Below, piece after piece: positions 7,604 through 17,434 of a stretch of DNA of 64,000 nucleotides. The notes under the pieces are model-generated. The model ran no database searches. It was not told the origin of the DNA and saw only the letters and a program-made list of their open reading frames with translations. The first letter of the stretch is position 1; each line of letters begins with the position of its first letter. Position numbers and translations under genes: made by a program. This stretch comes from Enterococcus ureilyticus (lineage in GTDB: Bacteria; Bacillota; Bacilli; Lactobacillales; Enterococcaceae), in contig NZ_MIKC01000042.1 of NCBI RefSeq assembly GCF_001730315.1, forward strand, positions 1 through 64,000, read 5' to 3'.

Positions 7604-8494
7604 ATGAACGTAGAAGAAGCACTTTATTTTTTTAGAAAAAATAAAAATTTAAAGCAAAAAGATGTTCTTACCTATACTGATACCTCCGTCTATTCCAAAA
7701 TTGAGACCGGCAAAAAGATTTTAAGATTTTCTGAGTTAACAGATATTCTAGAACGTTTCTCTATCCCACTAGAAGAATTTTCAGAATATTTAGAAGACAG
7801 TATAGAACAAAAAAAGTTTCGTAAACTATTTAAACAGTGTGGTAATAACCCAACTGATGAATCAAGTAAATATGAGCTACTCAGCTACTATAACCAATTA
7901 AGCTTTTCTAAAGAGATGCATCTTAGAGAAATGGCAAATTTTATCGGCATAAAAACGTTATTCTCCAATTATTGGAAAGAAATTTCTCCTGTGAGCCAAG
8001 AGGAATTAAACCAAATCTATGATCTTCTAATCAAAAAAGAGTATTTTTTTCAGTATGACTATGCGGTGTTATCCAATACAATTTTTCTATTTAATGATAA
8101 ACAAATCAAGAGCCTAGCCAAAAAAGTCTTGCCTGTTAAAGATATCGAAATTAGAAATGTTGAAACAACAGAATTCATTAAGAACATGATCAATAATTTA
8201 ATCACGACGCTGCTACGTAAAAAAGAATATGAAGAAAGCCGTTATTACTTAAAATTAGCCATTACAAAAGAAGGCAGTCTTACATTTGATTATAAATTAG
8301 TCATTCAGTATTTAGATAACTTAACGAGCTATTTAATTACTGGCGATGACCGTTATAAAGAAAATATAGTTGACTATATTCATTTATTAACTAAACTTGG
8401 AGAGCAGCATTTCGCAAAAAGCATTGAGCGAGAAGTTTACTCTATCATTTCAGAAAGCAAAGATATTCCAATATTTATTCAAGCTGACTTGTAG
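7604..8494 (+). CDS. Rgg/GadR/MutR-family transcriptional regulator
   Basis: 296-aa cytoplasmic regulator. Residues about 1-62 form an XRE-type helix-turn-helix (LKQKDVLTYTDTSVYSKIETGKKILRFSELTDILERFSI), and the rest is an all-helical, TPR-like Rgg C-terminal domain that in relatives binds a peptide pheromone. ATG 7604 is chosen because AAAGGGAG lies just upstream, and a longer frame from 7568 would run over the promoter -10. It diverges from the 18-aa hydrophobic peptide gene, suggesting peptide-controlled transcription of that gene, of itself or of targets elsewhere. A decayed paralogue fragment lies at 4128-4252. Confidence 0.85.
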   Translation: MNVEEALYFFRKNKNLKQKDVLTYTDTSVYSKIETGKKILRFSELTDILERFSIPLEEFSEYLEDSIEQKKFRKLFKQCGNNPTDESSKYELLSYYNQLSFSKEMHLREMANFIGIKTLFSNYWKEISPVSQEELNQIYDLLIKKEYFFQYDYAVLSNTIFLFNDKQIKSLAKKVLPVKDIEIRNVETTEFIKNMINNLITTLLRKKEYEESRYYLKLAITKEGSLTFDYKLVIQYLDNLTSYLITGDDRYKENIVDYIHLLTKLGEQHFAKSIEREVYSIISESKDIPIFIQADL

Positions 8495-9015
8495 TTTGAG
8501 CATCAGTTATACTTGAAAATAAATTGACAAGTATACGCTCCACTAACATAGTTGCTTTTTGTAATTTTCATTACATGATTAGCATACCATATTATTTGTA
8601 TTTTTTTTACTCAAATTGTAAATAATGTGCATTTGTATTCGCAATCTGCCTTATTTTTTGTGATTATGTCGATAAGGTATTTAGAAAGGCACTTGTCTAG
8701 GTGCTTTTTTTGTTATGGTAATGAAAAATTTTTCTATGATAGTTATTATTTTTCACATAATAGCATGCATTTTAAACGTTATCTCTAATAACTATCTTTA
8801 TTAAGAAATAATAAAAAGGCATTCTATCAGTTTCAAACAAATACCTCAACAATGAATGGGTAATTTAATTGATCGAGAGAGATTATCAAGTAACGTACTA
8901 GTCTATTCAATAATTATCTGTATAAATTCATTAAACTATTGTTTATGCTATTAAAAATAGAATGTCCATCTATCTAATTTCTCAATCAACATAGCTCTTA
9001 AAAAGGAACGAATCC
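8495..9015. other. Gene-free AT-rich region
   Basis: 521 nt between rgg and the araC-type gene. Apart from the rgg terminator no gene, repeat or clear promoter was recognised. Confidence 0.5.
8685..8713 (+). terminator. Terminator downstream of rgg
   Basis: AAAGGCAC...GTGCTTTTTTT hairpin with T-run, about 190 nt after the stop codon. It is similar in sequence to the terminator at 4265-4291. Confidence 0.6.
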
Positions 9016-9807
9016 TTAATAATACTGTGTTCTTTTATTTTTATACTCACTAGGAGAGATTCCCATTTCTTTTTTAAATACTTTACTAAAATAGTTTCCT
9101 GTTGAAAAACCAACTTTTTTTGCGACTATTTCCACCGCTTCATCCGCCCATAATAGCGATAATGAATGAAGGATGCGGACTTTTTTTAAATAGTGGATTG
9201 GTGGGGAGCTATAAGCGCCTTCGAATTGTCGAATTAGCTTGTATTTTGATAGCTCATATTTTTCAGATAAAAAATCCAAGCTAATATCTTCAAAATAGTG
9301 TTCATCAATATATTTTTTTACAGCTATGATGGTATCTGTTTTTTGTTGGATTTCTTTTTGGATCTCTTCTTTACTATCTAAAAAAAGGGCAAATGCTATT
9401 TTGGCATTTTGTGTAACGGTTAATTCTCGTATTTTTAGATCAAGAATAACGCTTCGTAACATTTCAATAAATGAATCAGAGAGTTCAACGATCGCAAGTG
9501 ATCTATCCAACCATTGGATCATATTTCCTGAAAACTCTACAAATAGAAACTGCCAATCCTCACCGAAGTAGCGAAAATTTCCAGGGATTTTAGCAAAGAA
9601 AGCTCTATTTTTTGTTAAGCTAACAGTTTTGTCTCCTATTTGTATAAATCCTTGCCCACTTAATGTTACTTGCAAAACAATTAGTTGTTCTTTTCGAAGA
9701 CGTGCATCCCAGTCATAATGAATACTTCCTTGTCCGACACCAATGCCTCGGATGAGTGGTAAATGTCGGTCATCGATATAATGGAATTGACGCACAAAAT
9801 TCTGCAA
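9016..9807 (-). CDS. AraC-family transcriptional regulator of the alpha-galactosidase gene
   Basis: 263 aa. The N-terminal half is an AraC-type cupin ligand domain (about 10-140, with LQVTLSGQGFIQIGDKTVSL). The C-terminal 100 residues hold the two helix-turn-helix motifs of the AraC domain, ending VAKKVGFSTGNYFSKVFKKEMGISPSEYKNKR, the family signature. Start ATG has GGAGG about 8 nt upstream. It diverges from the GH36 alpha-galactosidase across about 90 nt, the usual arrangement of RafR/MsmR-type activators that sense alpha-galactosides. The plus-strand promoter has TATACT (9851-9856) and a poor -35, consistent with activator dependence. The ligand is inferred. Confidence 0.88.
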   Translation of the reverse strand: MQNFVRQFHYIDDRHLPLIRGIGVGQGSIHYDWDARLRKEQLIVLQVTLSGQGFIQIGDKTVSLTKNRAFFAKIPGNFRYFGEDWQFLFVEFSGNMIQWLDRSLAIVELSDSFIEMLRSVILDLKIRELTVTQNAKIAFALFLDSKEEIQKEIQQKTDTIIAVKKYIDEHYFEDISLDFLSEKYELSKYKLIRQFEGAYSSPPIHYLKKVRILHSLSLLWADEAVEIVAKKVGFSTGNYFSKVFKKEMGISPSEYKNKRTQYY

Positions 9808-9895
9808 TTTATTACCCTCCTTAAAATAATTTCTTCTTGTTACTTCTGATTATACTCGATATCATGGAGAGAATAAAAGAAGAGGAATGGTAAAT

Positions 9896-12070
9896 ATGCC
9901 AATTTATTTTGATGCATCACAAAATGTTTTTCACCTGAGCAATAATGAAATTAGTTATATCATTGGTATCGAAAAAGAAAAATATCTTACCCATAGGTAT
10001 TTTGGTCCTCGTTTAGCAGAGTATCATCAAGTCAATCAGCTGCAAATGATCGATCGCGGCTTTGCCACGAATCCAATCAGTGAAGAACGGACTTTTTCGT
10101 TAAATACGCTGCCACTTGAAACGAGTACACAAGGTAGCTTAGATTATCGGGTGAGTAACTATCAGTTTCGGAATCTAGACGGATATTGTATTACCAATCT
10201 TGTCTATGATCACTTTGAAATTATAGAAGGCAAACGATCTTTAGAGGGTCTGCCTTCACTAAGGGGAGAACAAGCACAAACCTTAGCGATTTATCTTGTA
10301 GACCATATTCAGTTACTTGAAATGGTGTTGTATTATACGATATATGAAGATCTTCCTGTCATTACACGGAGTGTGGGGTATAAAAATAATGGAACACAAG
10401 CAGTCTATATAGAAAATGCTGGTTCGATGCTGTTAGATTTTCCTCGTTGTGACTTCGACTTGCTAACACTTAATGGAGCGCATACAAATGAAGCAACAAT
10501 CCATCGCCAAGCCCTCCATCCTGGTATACAAAAAATCGCATCAACTAGAGGAACAAGTAGTCCGCAACATCATCCGTTCTTGGGGCTTGCTGATCGGTAT
10601 ACGAATGAAGATCAAGGGGACGTTTATGGCTTTCATTTTATTTACAGTGGAAATTTTGTTGCTCAAGCAGAAGTAGAGCAATATGGTAGTACACGGATTC
10701 AAATCGGAATTAATCCAGAGAACTTTGAATGGAAATTGTCACCAGGAGCAACATTTCAAACACCAGAAGTTGTATTGAATTTTAGTGGGCAAGGATTTAA
10801 TCAACTTTCCCAGACATTTCATAAATTATACCAAACCTATTTGATTCCTAAGCAGTGGAAGCAGATGGAACGTCCCATTTTACTTAATTCTTGGGAAGGG
10901 AATTATTTTGATTTTACTGAAGAGGATTTGATCCGCCAAGCTCAATTAGCGAGTACTTTAGGGATTGAATTATTTGTTTTAGATGACGGGTGGTTTGGTC
11001 AACGTGTAGATGATACAACTTCTTTAGGTGATTGGCATGTGAACGAAGTAAAACTGCCAAATGGGATCGAGCATCTTGCAGATGTTATTCACCAACAAAA
11101 GATGAAATTTGGTTTATGGTTTGAGCCAGAAATGATTTCTGTAAAAAGTCGCTTGTTTGAGAAACATCCAGAATGGAGTTTACAGGTTCCAAATTATCCT
11201 CAAACACAAGGGCGACAACAGCTAGTCTTAAACTTAAGTTTGCCAGAAGTTCAAGATCACCTTATTAACATGCTGACAGCCTATCTTTCTTCAAATAAAA
11301 TTGATTATATAAAATGGGACATGAATCGACATTTAACGGAAGTGAGCAGTTTTCTTTTACCAAATGACCAACAAAAGGAAGTGAGCCATCGTTATGTTCT
11401 AGGGCTTTATCGGATTTTATCTGAAGTGACAGAACAATTTCCCCAAGTCCTTTTTGAAAATTGCTCTAGTGGTGGCGGTCGATTTGACCCAGGCATGGTT
11501 GCCTATATGCCACAAACTTGGGCAAGCGATAACACAGACGCATTATGTCGCTCGAAAATTCAATACGGCTATAGCTATCTGTATCCGCCAATTATGATGG
11601 GGGCTCATGTTTCAGATAGTCCTAATCATCAGGTAGGTCGAAACACCCCCTTGGAAAGTCGCTTTTTAATTGCAATGAGTGGAAACTTTGGCTATGAATT
11701 AGCGATAGAAAAACAATCGCCACAAGACCTAGAAATGATAAAAGAGCAAATTGTATTTTATAAAAAGCATCGTAGGCTATTACAGTTTGGGCAATTTTAT
11801 CGTTTAAAAGAACTTGATGCGGCGTGCTCCACTGCTTGGCTATTCAAAAACGAAACAGAAGCGCTACTTGTCTATTCCAATGGACTCGCTCAAGCAGCAC
11901 AAACGATTCAGTATTTAAAAACAAAATATCTTGAGGAATCGGCTCTTTATAAGGATATGCGTACAGGGGAAATATACAGCGGTAGTGAATTAAATCATGC
12001 CGGTATTCTTGTTCCAAGGATCAAAGGGGATTTCAATTGTTTTTATATTCATTGGACGGTCATTGGGTAA
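9896..12070 (+). CDS. Alpha-galactosidase, GH36
   Basis: Cytoplasmic enzyme of 724 aa, a typical length for GH36. It removes terminal alpha-1,6-galactose from melibiose or raffinose-type sugars. The N-terminal beta-supersandwich is followed by the barrel: LFVLDDGWFG near 360, KWDMNR with the predicted nucleophile Asp475, and CSSGGGRFD...WASDNTDA with the acid/base Asp near 545. No signal peptide. ATG 9896 is preferred over ATG 9887 because GAGG ends at 9885, 10 nt upstream. No transporter gene is adjacent, so uptake must come from elsewhere. It ends just before a strong bidirectional terminator. Confidence 0.93.
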   Translation: MPIYFDASQNVFHLSNNEISYIIGIEKEKYLTHRYFGPRLAEYHQVNQLQMIDRGFATNPISEERTFSLNTLPLETSTQGSLDYRVSNYQFRNLDGYCITNLVYDHFEIIEGKRSLEGLPSLRGEQAQTLAIYLVDHIQLLEMVLYYTIYEDLPVITRSVGYKNNGTQAVYIENAGSMLLDFPRCDFDLLTLNGAHTNEATIHRQALHPGIQKIASTRGTSSPQHHPFLGLADRYTNEDQGDVYGFHFIYSGNFVAQAEVEQYGSTRIQIGINPENFEWKLSPGATFQTPEVVLNFSGQGFNQLSQTFHKLYQTYLIPKQWKQMERPILLNSWEGNYFDFTEEDLIRQAQLASTLGIELFVLDDGWFGQRVDDTTSLGDWHVNEVKLPNGIEHLADVIHQQKMKFGLWFEPEMISVKSRLFEKHPEWSLQVPNYPQTQGRQQLVLNLSLPEVQDHLINMLTAYLSSNKIDYIKWDMNRHLTEVSSFLLPNDQQKEVSHRYVLGLYRILSEVTEQFPQVLFENCSSGGGRFDPGMVAYMPQTWASDNTDALCRSKIQYGYSYLYPPIMMGAHVSDSPNHQVGRNTPLESRFLIAMSGNFGYELAIEKQSPQDLEMIKEQIVFYKKHRRLLQFGQFYRLKELDAACSTAWLFKNETEALLVYSNGLAQAAQTIQYLKTKYLEESALYKDMRTGEIYSGSELNHAGILVPRIKGDFNCFYIHWTVIG

Positions 12071-12080
12071 ACGATACATT

Positions 12081-12121
12081 AAAAAGCCTCCCTACGGCGA
12101 TTCGCCGTAGGGAGGCTTTTT
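12081..12121. terminator. Bidirectional terminator between convergent genes
   Basis: A perfect inverted repeat, AAAAAGCCTCCCTACGGCGA and its complement, with flanking A and T runs. It lies between the alpha-galactosidase and the convergent glucosidase gene and can serve both. Confidence 0.92.
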
Positions 12122-12122
12122 G

Positions 12123-13736
12123 TTAATTTAATAAAACAGCATAGGCTTCGAAAGGAAGAAGCGTTTGACTGATCTCTTTTTCATAAGTATGAATCAAGAT
12201 TTCTTTGATTTGGTGTGTTGCCTCCAATAAGAATTGAGCTGGCTTATTGGAAAAATTGACAACAACTAATAATTGCTCGCCTTCGTGCTTACGGATATAG
12301 GCCAAAACTGCTGCATCTTCTGTTTGAATATGCTCAAATGTTCCTTCTGTAATCACGGGTAATTGTTTTCGGAACTGAATCAATTTTTTGTACGTATAAA
12401 ATAAGGAGTCTGGGTCGTTTAAAGCAGCGGCTACATTGATCTCACTTGAATCTCCTGCAGGTAGCCAAGGAATCCCAGTTGTAAAGCCCGCTTGTTTAGA
12501 ATCATCCCACTGCATTGGATGGCGTGCATTATCCCGTCCTTTGGCATTGATAGAGGCAATGATTTCTTCTTCTGTATAGCCCAAAGAGATGCGTTCATCA
12601 TACATTCTACGACTTTCAATATCATCGACCTCATCAATAGATTTAATTGGATAATTGATCATCCCAATTTCTTCACCTTGGTAAATATAAGGTGTTCCTT
12701 GAAGAAAATAAAGATAGATTGCCAACATTTTCCCACTAAGTACCCTAAACTCTTGATCATCGCCCCAACGAGAAATGATTCGTGGTAAATCGTGATTATT
12801 CCAAAACAGGGAGTTCCAGCCTTTTCCAGTTAATTCAGTTTGCCATTTAGAAAAAACGTGATGTAGTTCTTTTGGATCAAGTTTTTTTAGATCCCACTTT
12901 CGTTTGCCTGGTTGTTTATCCAAATTGATATGCTCAAATTGGAAAACCATCGACAATTCATCTCTACTCTCATCTGAATAAAGTTGAGCAATTTCGGGTG
13001 TTGCGCCCCAAGTTTCGCCAACCGTGACCAAATCATATTCACCAAAGGTATTTTGATTCATTTCCTGTAATAGCTCATGGAGTTTTGGCCCATTTTTAGT
13101 AATTAATTGGTCGGGTTCTTTTCCGATTAAATCAATAACATCTAGACGGAATCCGCCTACTCCTTTTTCGATCCAGTAATTCATCATACGATAAATTTCG
13201 TAGCGCATCGTTTTATTTTCCCAATTTAAGTCAGGCTGCTCTTTGGCGTGTAAGTGAAGATAATACTCTCCAAGTTCTGGAACTAATGTCCAGGCAGAAC
13301 CGCCAAAATTTGACTGCAGGGTGTTCGGCGGTCGTCCGTCAACGTCCTTTCTCCAAACGTAAAAATCATGAAACTCACTCTTTGAATCATGAAGCGCAGA
13401 TTGAAACCATGGATGTTCAGAGGACGTATGATTGACGACTAAGTCCATGATGATCTTGATATTCCTCTTTTTCGCTTCTTCAATTAGTGTGTCCATATCC
13501 TTCATTGTTCCATATTCTGGATCGATCGCTTGATAATCACTGATATCATAGCCATTATCTTCATTAGGGGATTGATACACAGGACTTAACCAAATTGCTT
13601 CTATCCCTAGAAAAGCAAGATAATCTAGACGTTGAATAATTCCAGGAAGATCCCCGATACCATCTGCATTCGTATCTTGAAAGCTACGTGGATAGACTTG
13701 ATAGATTGTTGCCTTTTTCCACCAATTAGTTTTCAT
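12123..13736 (-). CDS. GH13 alpha-glucosidase, DexB-like (glucan 1,6-alpha-glucosidase type)
   Basis: 537-aa cytoplasmic glycosidase that begins [30 protein letters not shown]. Catalytic residues are seen as FRLDV (nucleophile Asp199), VGETWG (acid/base Glu241) and NNHD (Asp316). The stretch [16 protein letters not shown] and the FQFEHI segment match streptococcal DexB-type enzymes cleaving alpha-1,6 bonds of isomalto-oligosaccharides. The ATG overlaps the scrA stop codon by 11 nt, implying translational coupling; a GTG 9 nt further upstream is the alternative start. Its co-transcription with scrA suggests it hydrolyses a phosphorylated or free disaccharide imported by that PTS. Exact substrate unknown. 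Confidence 0.88.
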   Translation of the reverse strand: MKTNWWKKATIYQVYPRSFQDTNADGIGDLPGIIQRLDYLAFLGIEAIWLSPVYQSPNEDNGYDISDYQAIDPEYGTMKDMDTLIEEAKKRNIKIIMDLVVNHTSSEHPWFQSALHDSKSEFHDFYVWRKDVDGRPPNTLQSNFGGSAWTLVPELGEYYLHLHAKEQPDLNWENKTMRYEIYRMMNYWIEKGVGGFRLDVIDLIGKEPDQLITKNGPKLHELLQEMNQNTFGEYDLVTVGETWGATPEIAQLYSDESRDELSMVFQFEHINLDKQPGKRKWDLKKLDPKELHHVFSKWQTELTGKGWNSLFWNNHDLPRIISRWGDDQEFRVLSGKMLAIYLYFLQGTPYIYQGEEIGMINYPIKSIDEVDDIESRRMYDERISLGYTEEEIIASINAKGRDNARHPMQWDDSKQAGFTTGIPWLPAGDSSEINVAAALNDPDSLFYTYKKLIQFRKQLPVITEGTFEHIQTEDAAVLAYIRKHEGEQLLVVVNFSNKPAQFLLEATHQIKEILIHTYEKEISQTLLPFEAYAVLLN

Positions 13737-15687
13737 AGCGCACACTCAAAGCTAGTAGATCTTGGTTTTCATCTACACTTAATGTGTCAATTACTTCAAC
13801 GGCTTCATAGTCGTTCGTATTCGTAACGATCATCATCACCGTTGGATCAAAGCCAGCTTGTTTGACAGCGTCTAAATCAACTGTGCCTAAGAGATCGCCT
13901 TTTTTCACTAAGTCTCCGTATTTTTTAGTCGTTTCAAAGAATTCTCCATTTAATTTTACCGTATCGATCCCAATATGGATCAGGACTTCTGCACCATGGG
14001 TTGTTTTTAATCCATACGCATGTTTTGAATCGTATACGACCGTTAATTCCCCATCGGCTGGGGCGTAAATAATCCCTTTTTCTGGAATTACCGCAATGCC
14101 TTTCCCCATCATTTCTTGTGCAAAGACAGGATCGTTGACTTCTTTTAAAGCAATAGGTGTGCCTTTGACTGGTGCAGCTAAGATTTCATCTTGAACCGCG
14201 ATCACTTCCGCTTCAGGATCTTCATTGATTGCAACCGCAACTTCACCTGCACTAGTGTCATCATCTGCAAATACAGCCATATGACGTTTACCATAAGCAT
14301 ATGTCGTAACGAAACCAACTAAAATGCTGATGACGATCCCAATCATGAAATAAGGAATTGATTTTGGTGCGATTGAAATGAATCCGATCACACTTGCAGG
14401 GCCCATTGCAACGGATAAAACATGAAATGCACCGATAAATACACAAGCAACTGCTGAAGCGATCATTCCACAGATAAATGGAAATTTAAGTTTTAAATTG
14501 ACCCCGAAAATTGCTGGTTCCGTAATTCCTAGCATCGCTGAAATACTTGCTGAGGTCGCTAAGCTTTTTTGTTTTTTATTTTTAGTTAGTAACATAATAG
14601 CAAGTGTTGCTGCACCTTGACCAACGTTTGCCATAGAAGCGACTGGGAAAATGAAGGAACCGCCAGTACGTGCTACATCTGCTAACAAGGTGGTCTCGAT
14701 TGCTGGAAAACTTTGATGTAGACCTGTGATAACAATAGGGGAATAAAATAGTCCGAATACACCTAAACCAATTGCGCCTGTTGTATTATACAACCAAACA
14801 AGTCCATCAGTTAAACCATCTGAAACGATTCTCATAACAGGTCCTACAACGATAAATGTCAAAAATCCAGTAATAATGATGGCTAACATTGGGGTGAAAG
14901 TAAAATCAAATGCATTTGGAATGCGCTTGTGGAAGAATTTTTCTAAAGTTGCCAAAATCCAAGCAACCACTAATACTGGCAATACAGAACCTTGATAACC
15001 GGCTTGGGCAACATTCATCCCAAAGACATGCCAATAATTCATACTTCCTTCTGCAATCGCATTAGCCACGCCATATCCATTGACCAAATCGGGCATAACC
15101 ATCGCCATTCCAATGGCAGCACCTAGATAAGGATTACCACCAAAGCGTTTGGTTGCAGAAAATCCAACTAAGATAGGTAAAAAGGCAAAAGGAGCAGAGG
15201 CCAACAAATTAATGATGCTAGCAACATCCGTTACAGCTGGAAACATTTCTACAACGGATTGAGGACCAAATAAATGTTGTGCAGTTAACACATTATTCAA
15301 GGCCATCAATAAACCACCCGCAACTAAAGCAGGAACAATCGGAACAAAAATATCAGATAATACTTTAATAAAGGCCATAATTGGATTGTTCTTCTTACCG
15401 TTTGCCGCGACTGCTTTCAAATCAGCGGTGGATGCTTCTTTGACATTGGTTATTTTTATCAGTTCATCATAGACATTGTTGACATCACCAGCTCCAATAA
15501 TGATTTGAAACTGGTCATTGGCTTCAAAGGTTCCTTTAACAGCATCATTGTTGTCTAAAGCTTTCTGATCCACCTTGCTTGAATCTTTTAGAACTAACCT
15601 TAGTCGTGTCGCACAATGCGCTGCTGCTTGAATATTATCTTCGCCGAGTGCTTGATTGATTTCCTCTGCCACTTTTTTGTAATCCAT
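13726..15687 (-). CDS. scrA: Sucrose-specific PTS enzyme IIBCA
   Basis: 653-aa membrane permease that imports and phosphorylates sucrose to sucrose-6-phosphate. Domain order is IIB (Cys25 in [10 protein letters not shown]), IIC with about ten membrane spans (about 105-465), and IIA at the C-terminus with the phosphorylated His571 in LIHIGIDT. The N-terminus and IIC are very similar to streptococcal ScrA, including [13 protein letters not shown] and [11 protein letters not shown]. It diverges from scrB-scrR-scrK across a shared regulatory region. A promoter TTGACA-N16-TATACT (15808-15781) with a LacI-type operator over its -35 drives it. The DexB-like gene follows in the same transcript. Confidence 0.93.
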   Translation of the reverse strand: MDYKKVAEEINQALGEDNIQAAAHCATRLRLVLKDSSKVDQKALDNNDAVKGTFEANDQFQIIIGAGDVNNVYDELIKITNVKEASTADLKAVAANGKKNNPIMAFIKVLSDIFVPIVPALVAGGLLMALNNVLTAQHLFGPQSVVEMFPAVTDVASIINLLASAPFAFLPILVGFSATKRFGGNPYLGAAIGMAMVMPDLVNGYGVANAIAEGSMNYWHVFGMNVAQAGYQGSVLPVLVVAWILATLEKFFHKRIPNAFDFTFTPMLAIIITGFLTFIVVGPVMRIVSDGLTDGLVWLYNTTGAIGLGVFGLFYSPIVITGLHQSFPAIETTLLADVARTGGSFIFPVASMANVGQGAATLAIMLLTKNKKQKSLATSASISAMLGITEPAIFGVNLKLKFPFICGMIASAVACVFIGAFHVLSVAMGPASVIGFISIAPKSIPYFMIGIVISILVGFVTTYAYGKRHMAVFADDDTSAGEVAVAINEDPEAEVIAVQDEILAAPVKGTPIALKEVNDPVFAQEMMGKGIAVIPEKGIIYAPADGELTVVYDSKHAYGLKTTHGAEVLIHIGIDTVKLNGEFFETTKKYGDLVKKGDLLGTVDLDAVKQAGFDPTVMMIVTNTNDYEAVEVIDTLSVDENQDLLALSVRYEN

Positions 15688-15780
15688 TCTCGTTCCTCCT
15701 AAATGTCATTTAAACGATCTCAATAGAAGTTGTTATCTTGTATATGAAAACTAGAAATGAAATCGCTTTTTCACATCCAA

Positions 15781-15808
15781 AGTATACCATTTTTCATAAA
15801 AATGTCAA
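15781..15808 (-). promoter_or_regulatory. Promoter of scrA
   Basis: On the minus strand TTGACA (15808-15803) is followed 16 nt later by TATACT (15786-15781), about 100 nt upstream of the scrA start. Confidence 0.75.
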
Positions 15809-15821
15809 ACGTATGACAATT
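15802..15821. promoter_or_regulatory. LacI-type (ScrR) operator over the scrA -35
   Basis: ATGTCAAACGTATGACAATT is an imperfect palindrome with a central AACGT, typical of LacI-family operators, and it covers the scrA -35. A similar site overlaps the scrB promoter. ScrR, encoded in the locus, is the likely ligand-controlled repressor. Confidence 0.7.
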
Positions 15822-15866
15822 AATAAAATAGATTTTAAAAGGTGTTTATATAATTAGGGATTGAAA

Positions 15867-15884
15867 TTGATTAACGTTTGACAA
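15867..15884. promoter_or_regulatory. LacI-type (ScrR) operator over the scrB -35
   Basis: TTGATTAACGTTTGACAA is an imperfect palindrome centred on AACGTT and includes the -35 hexamer of scrB. It shares its half-site TTTGACA with the scrA operator. Confidence 0.7.
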
Positions 15885-15906
15885 TAATTGCCTTTAAAGT
15901 TAAACT
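15878..15906 (+). promoter_or_regulatory. Promoter of scrB-scrR-scrK
   Basis: TTGACA (15878-15883), 17-nt spacer, TAAACT (15901-15906). A weak cre-like sequence (GAATACGCTTACG) follows near the start site, so CcpA control is possible but not certain. Confidence 0.7.
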
Positions 15907-15939
15907 ATATGCAAGAATACGCTTACGAGGAGAGTATAT

Positions 15940-17421
15940 ATGTCTGTAAAAAAAGTTTGGACGAAAGAAGAACGTTATCGTCCATATCAAGAATGGGATA
16001 AAACGCATCTTGCTTTATTAAAAGAGAAAATCGCCAATTCTAAATGGCGTTTAGGGTACCATATTCAACCAAATACTGGCTTACTAAATGATCCAAATGG
16101 TTTTTCATTTTTTAATGATCAATGGCATGTTTTTTATCAATCCTATCCAATGGGAGCTGTTCATGGATTAAAATCTTGGTATCATCTGACATCTGATAAT
16201 TTAGTGGACTGGAAAGAAGAAGGAACAAAAGTATTTCCAGATAGTTTGTACGATAGTCATGGCGTCTATTCAGGAACCGCTTTGCCTGTTTCGGATCAAT
16301 TGTTTCTTGCTTATACAGGAAATGTTCGTGATGATAATTGGGTTCGTCATTCCTACCAGTTAGGTGCCTGGATGGATGAATCTGGAACGGTTCAAAAAAT
16401 CGAGACGCCATTGATCGCTGCACCGCCGAAAGGATATACATCAGAATTTAGAGATCCCCAAGTCTTTCGCTATAATGATCGTTACTTGATGGTCATAGGT
16501 GCTCAAGATGAGACAGAAAAAGGAAAGATTCTTACTTATCAAAGTTCTGATTTGCTTACATGGCAGTGCAAGGGTGAATTGGAGTTTACCGATAAAGAAA
16601 TGGGCTTTATGATTGAATGCCCTAATTTACTAGTAACAGAAGACGCGGCTTTACTTATCTTTTGTCCTCAAGGGTTAGAACCAGATATCTGTTCTTATGG
16701 AAATATTTATCCTAATACGTATGTCATCGGGGATTCTTACGACAGTGAAGCGAATTGTTTGATTCAGCCTACTGTATTAAAAAATCTGGATGAAGGGTTT
16801 GATGTATACGCTACTCAAGCCTTTCAAGCACCAGATAACCGTTTATTATCTATTAGTTGGGTGGGATTACCAGAAATTGATTATCCAACCGATCAAGAAG
16901 AATGGGCCCATTGTCTAAGTAGTGTAAAAGAGCTGTTTATAAAAGACAAAAAATTGTATCAACGCCCTGTCGCAGAAATGAAGCAATTACGCATAGGTGA
17001 AGCGATTGAGTTGAACAAAGATTCCGATTCTTTTTTTGAAACAGAGACAAATCAGTATGAGATCAGGCTGTCATTTGACCCACTTTCCAGTGGAACGCTT
17101 ACTTTATTTACGAATAAAGAACAAAATGAGGGATTAACGATTAATTTTGATTCGCAACATGGTAAAATAATGATAGACCGTAGTCAAGCTGGTACTGTTT
17201 TTGGAAAAGAATATGGATTTGTTCGATCGTTTTCGGTTGAACAAAAACCATTAGACCTACAAATTTTTGTAGATTCATCGATTGTTGAAGTCTTCATCAA
17301 CGAAGGTGAAAAAGTGGCAACCATGCGAGTATTTCCAGAAACACATCAGACAGGAGTCCATCTAGAGTGTGATGGGGGCTATCAAGGGAAATTATGGCAA
17401 CTGCGGAAAACTAACCAATAA
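15940..17421 (+). CDS. scrB: Sucrose-6-phosphate hydrolase, GH32
   Basis: 493-aa cytoplasmic invertase that splits sucrose-6-phosphate into glucose-6-phosphate and fructose. GH32 motifs are visible: LLNDPNG with the nucleophile Asp51, FRDP near 170 (transition-state stabiliser) and ECPN with the acid/base Glu near 225. The five-bladed propeller is followed by a C-terminal beta-sandwich from about 350. Start ATG with AGGAG 8 nt upstream. It is the first gene of scrB-scrR-scrK; the scrR start is only 13 nt after its stop. Confidence 0.94.
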   Translation: MSVKKVWTKEERYRPYQEWDKTHLALLKEKIANSKWRLGYHIQPNTGLLNDPNGFSFFNDQWHVFYQSYPMGAVHGLKSWYHLTSDNLVDWKEEGTKVFPDSLYDSHGVYSGTALPVSDQLFLAYTGNVRDDNWVRHSYQLGAWMDESGTVQKIETPLIAAPPKGYTSEFRDPQVFRYNDRYLMVIGAQDETEKGKILTYQSSDLLTWQCKGELEFTDKEMGFMIECPNLLVTEDAALLIFCPQGLEPDICSYGNIYPNTYVIGDSYDSEANCLIQPTVLKNLDEGFDVYATQAFQAPDNRLLSISWVGLPEIDYPTDQEEWAHCLSSVKELFIKDKKLYQRPVAEMKQLRIGEAIELNKDSDSFFETETNQYEIRLSFDPLSSGTLTLFTNKEQNEGLTINFDSQHGKIMIDRSQAGTVFGKEYGFVRSFSVEQKPLDLQIFVDSSIVEVFINEGEKVATMRVFPETHQTGVHLECDGGYQGKLWQLRKTNQ

Positions 17422-17434
17422 AGGATGAACGGAC

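Noticed and set aside
15752-15767. cre site upstream of scrA (TGAAATCGCTTTTTCA)
   Set aside because: It is 16 nt long where the consensus has 14 and mismatches at the right end; too weak to list as a feature.
16112-16441. Minus-strand 109-codon frame within scrB
   Set aside because: The sequence is opposite a conserved GH32 domain and shows no family features.
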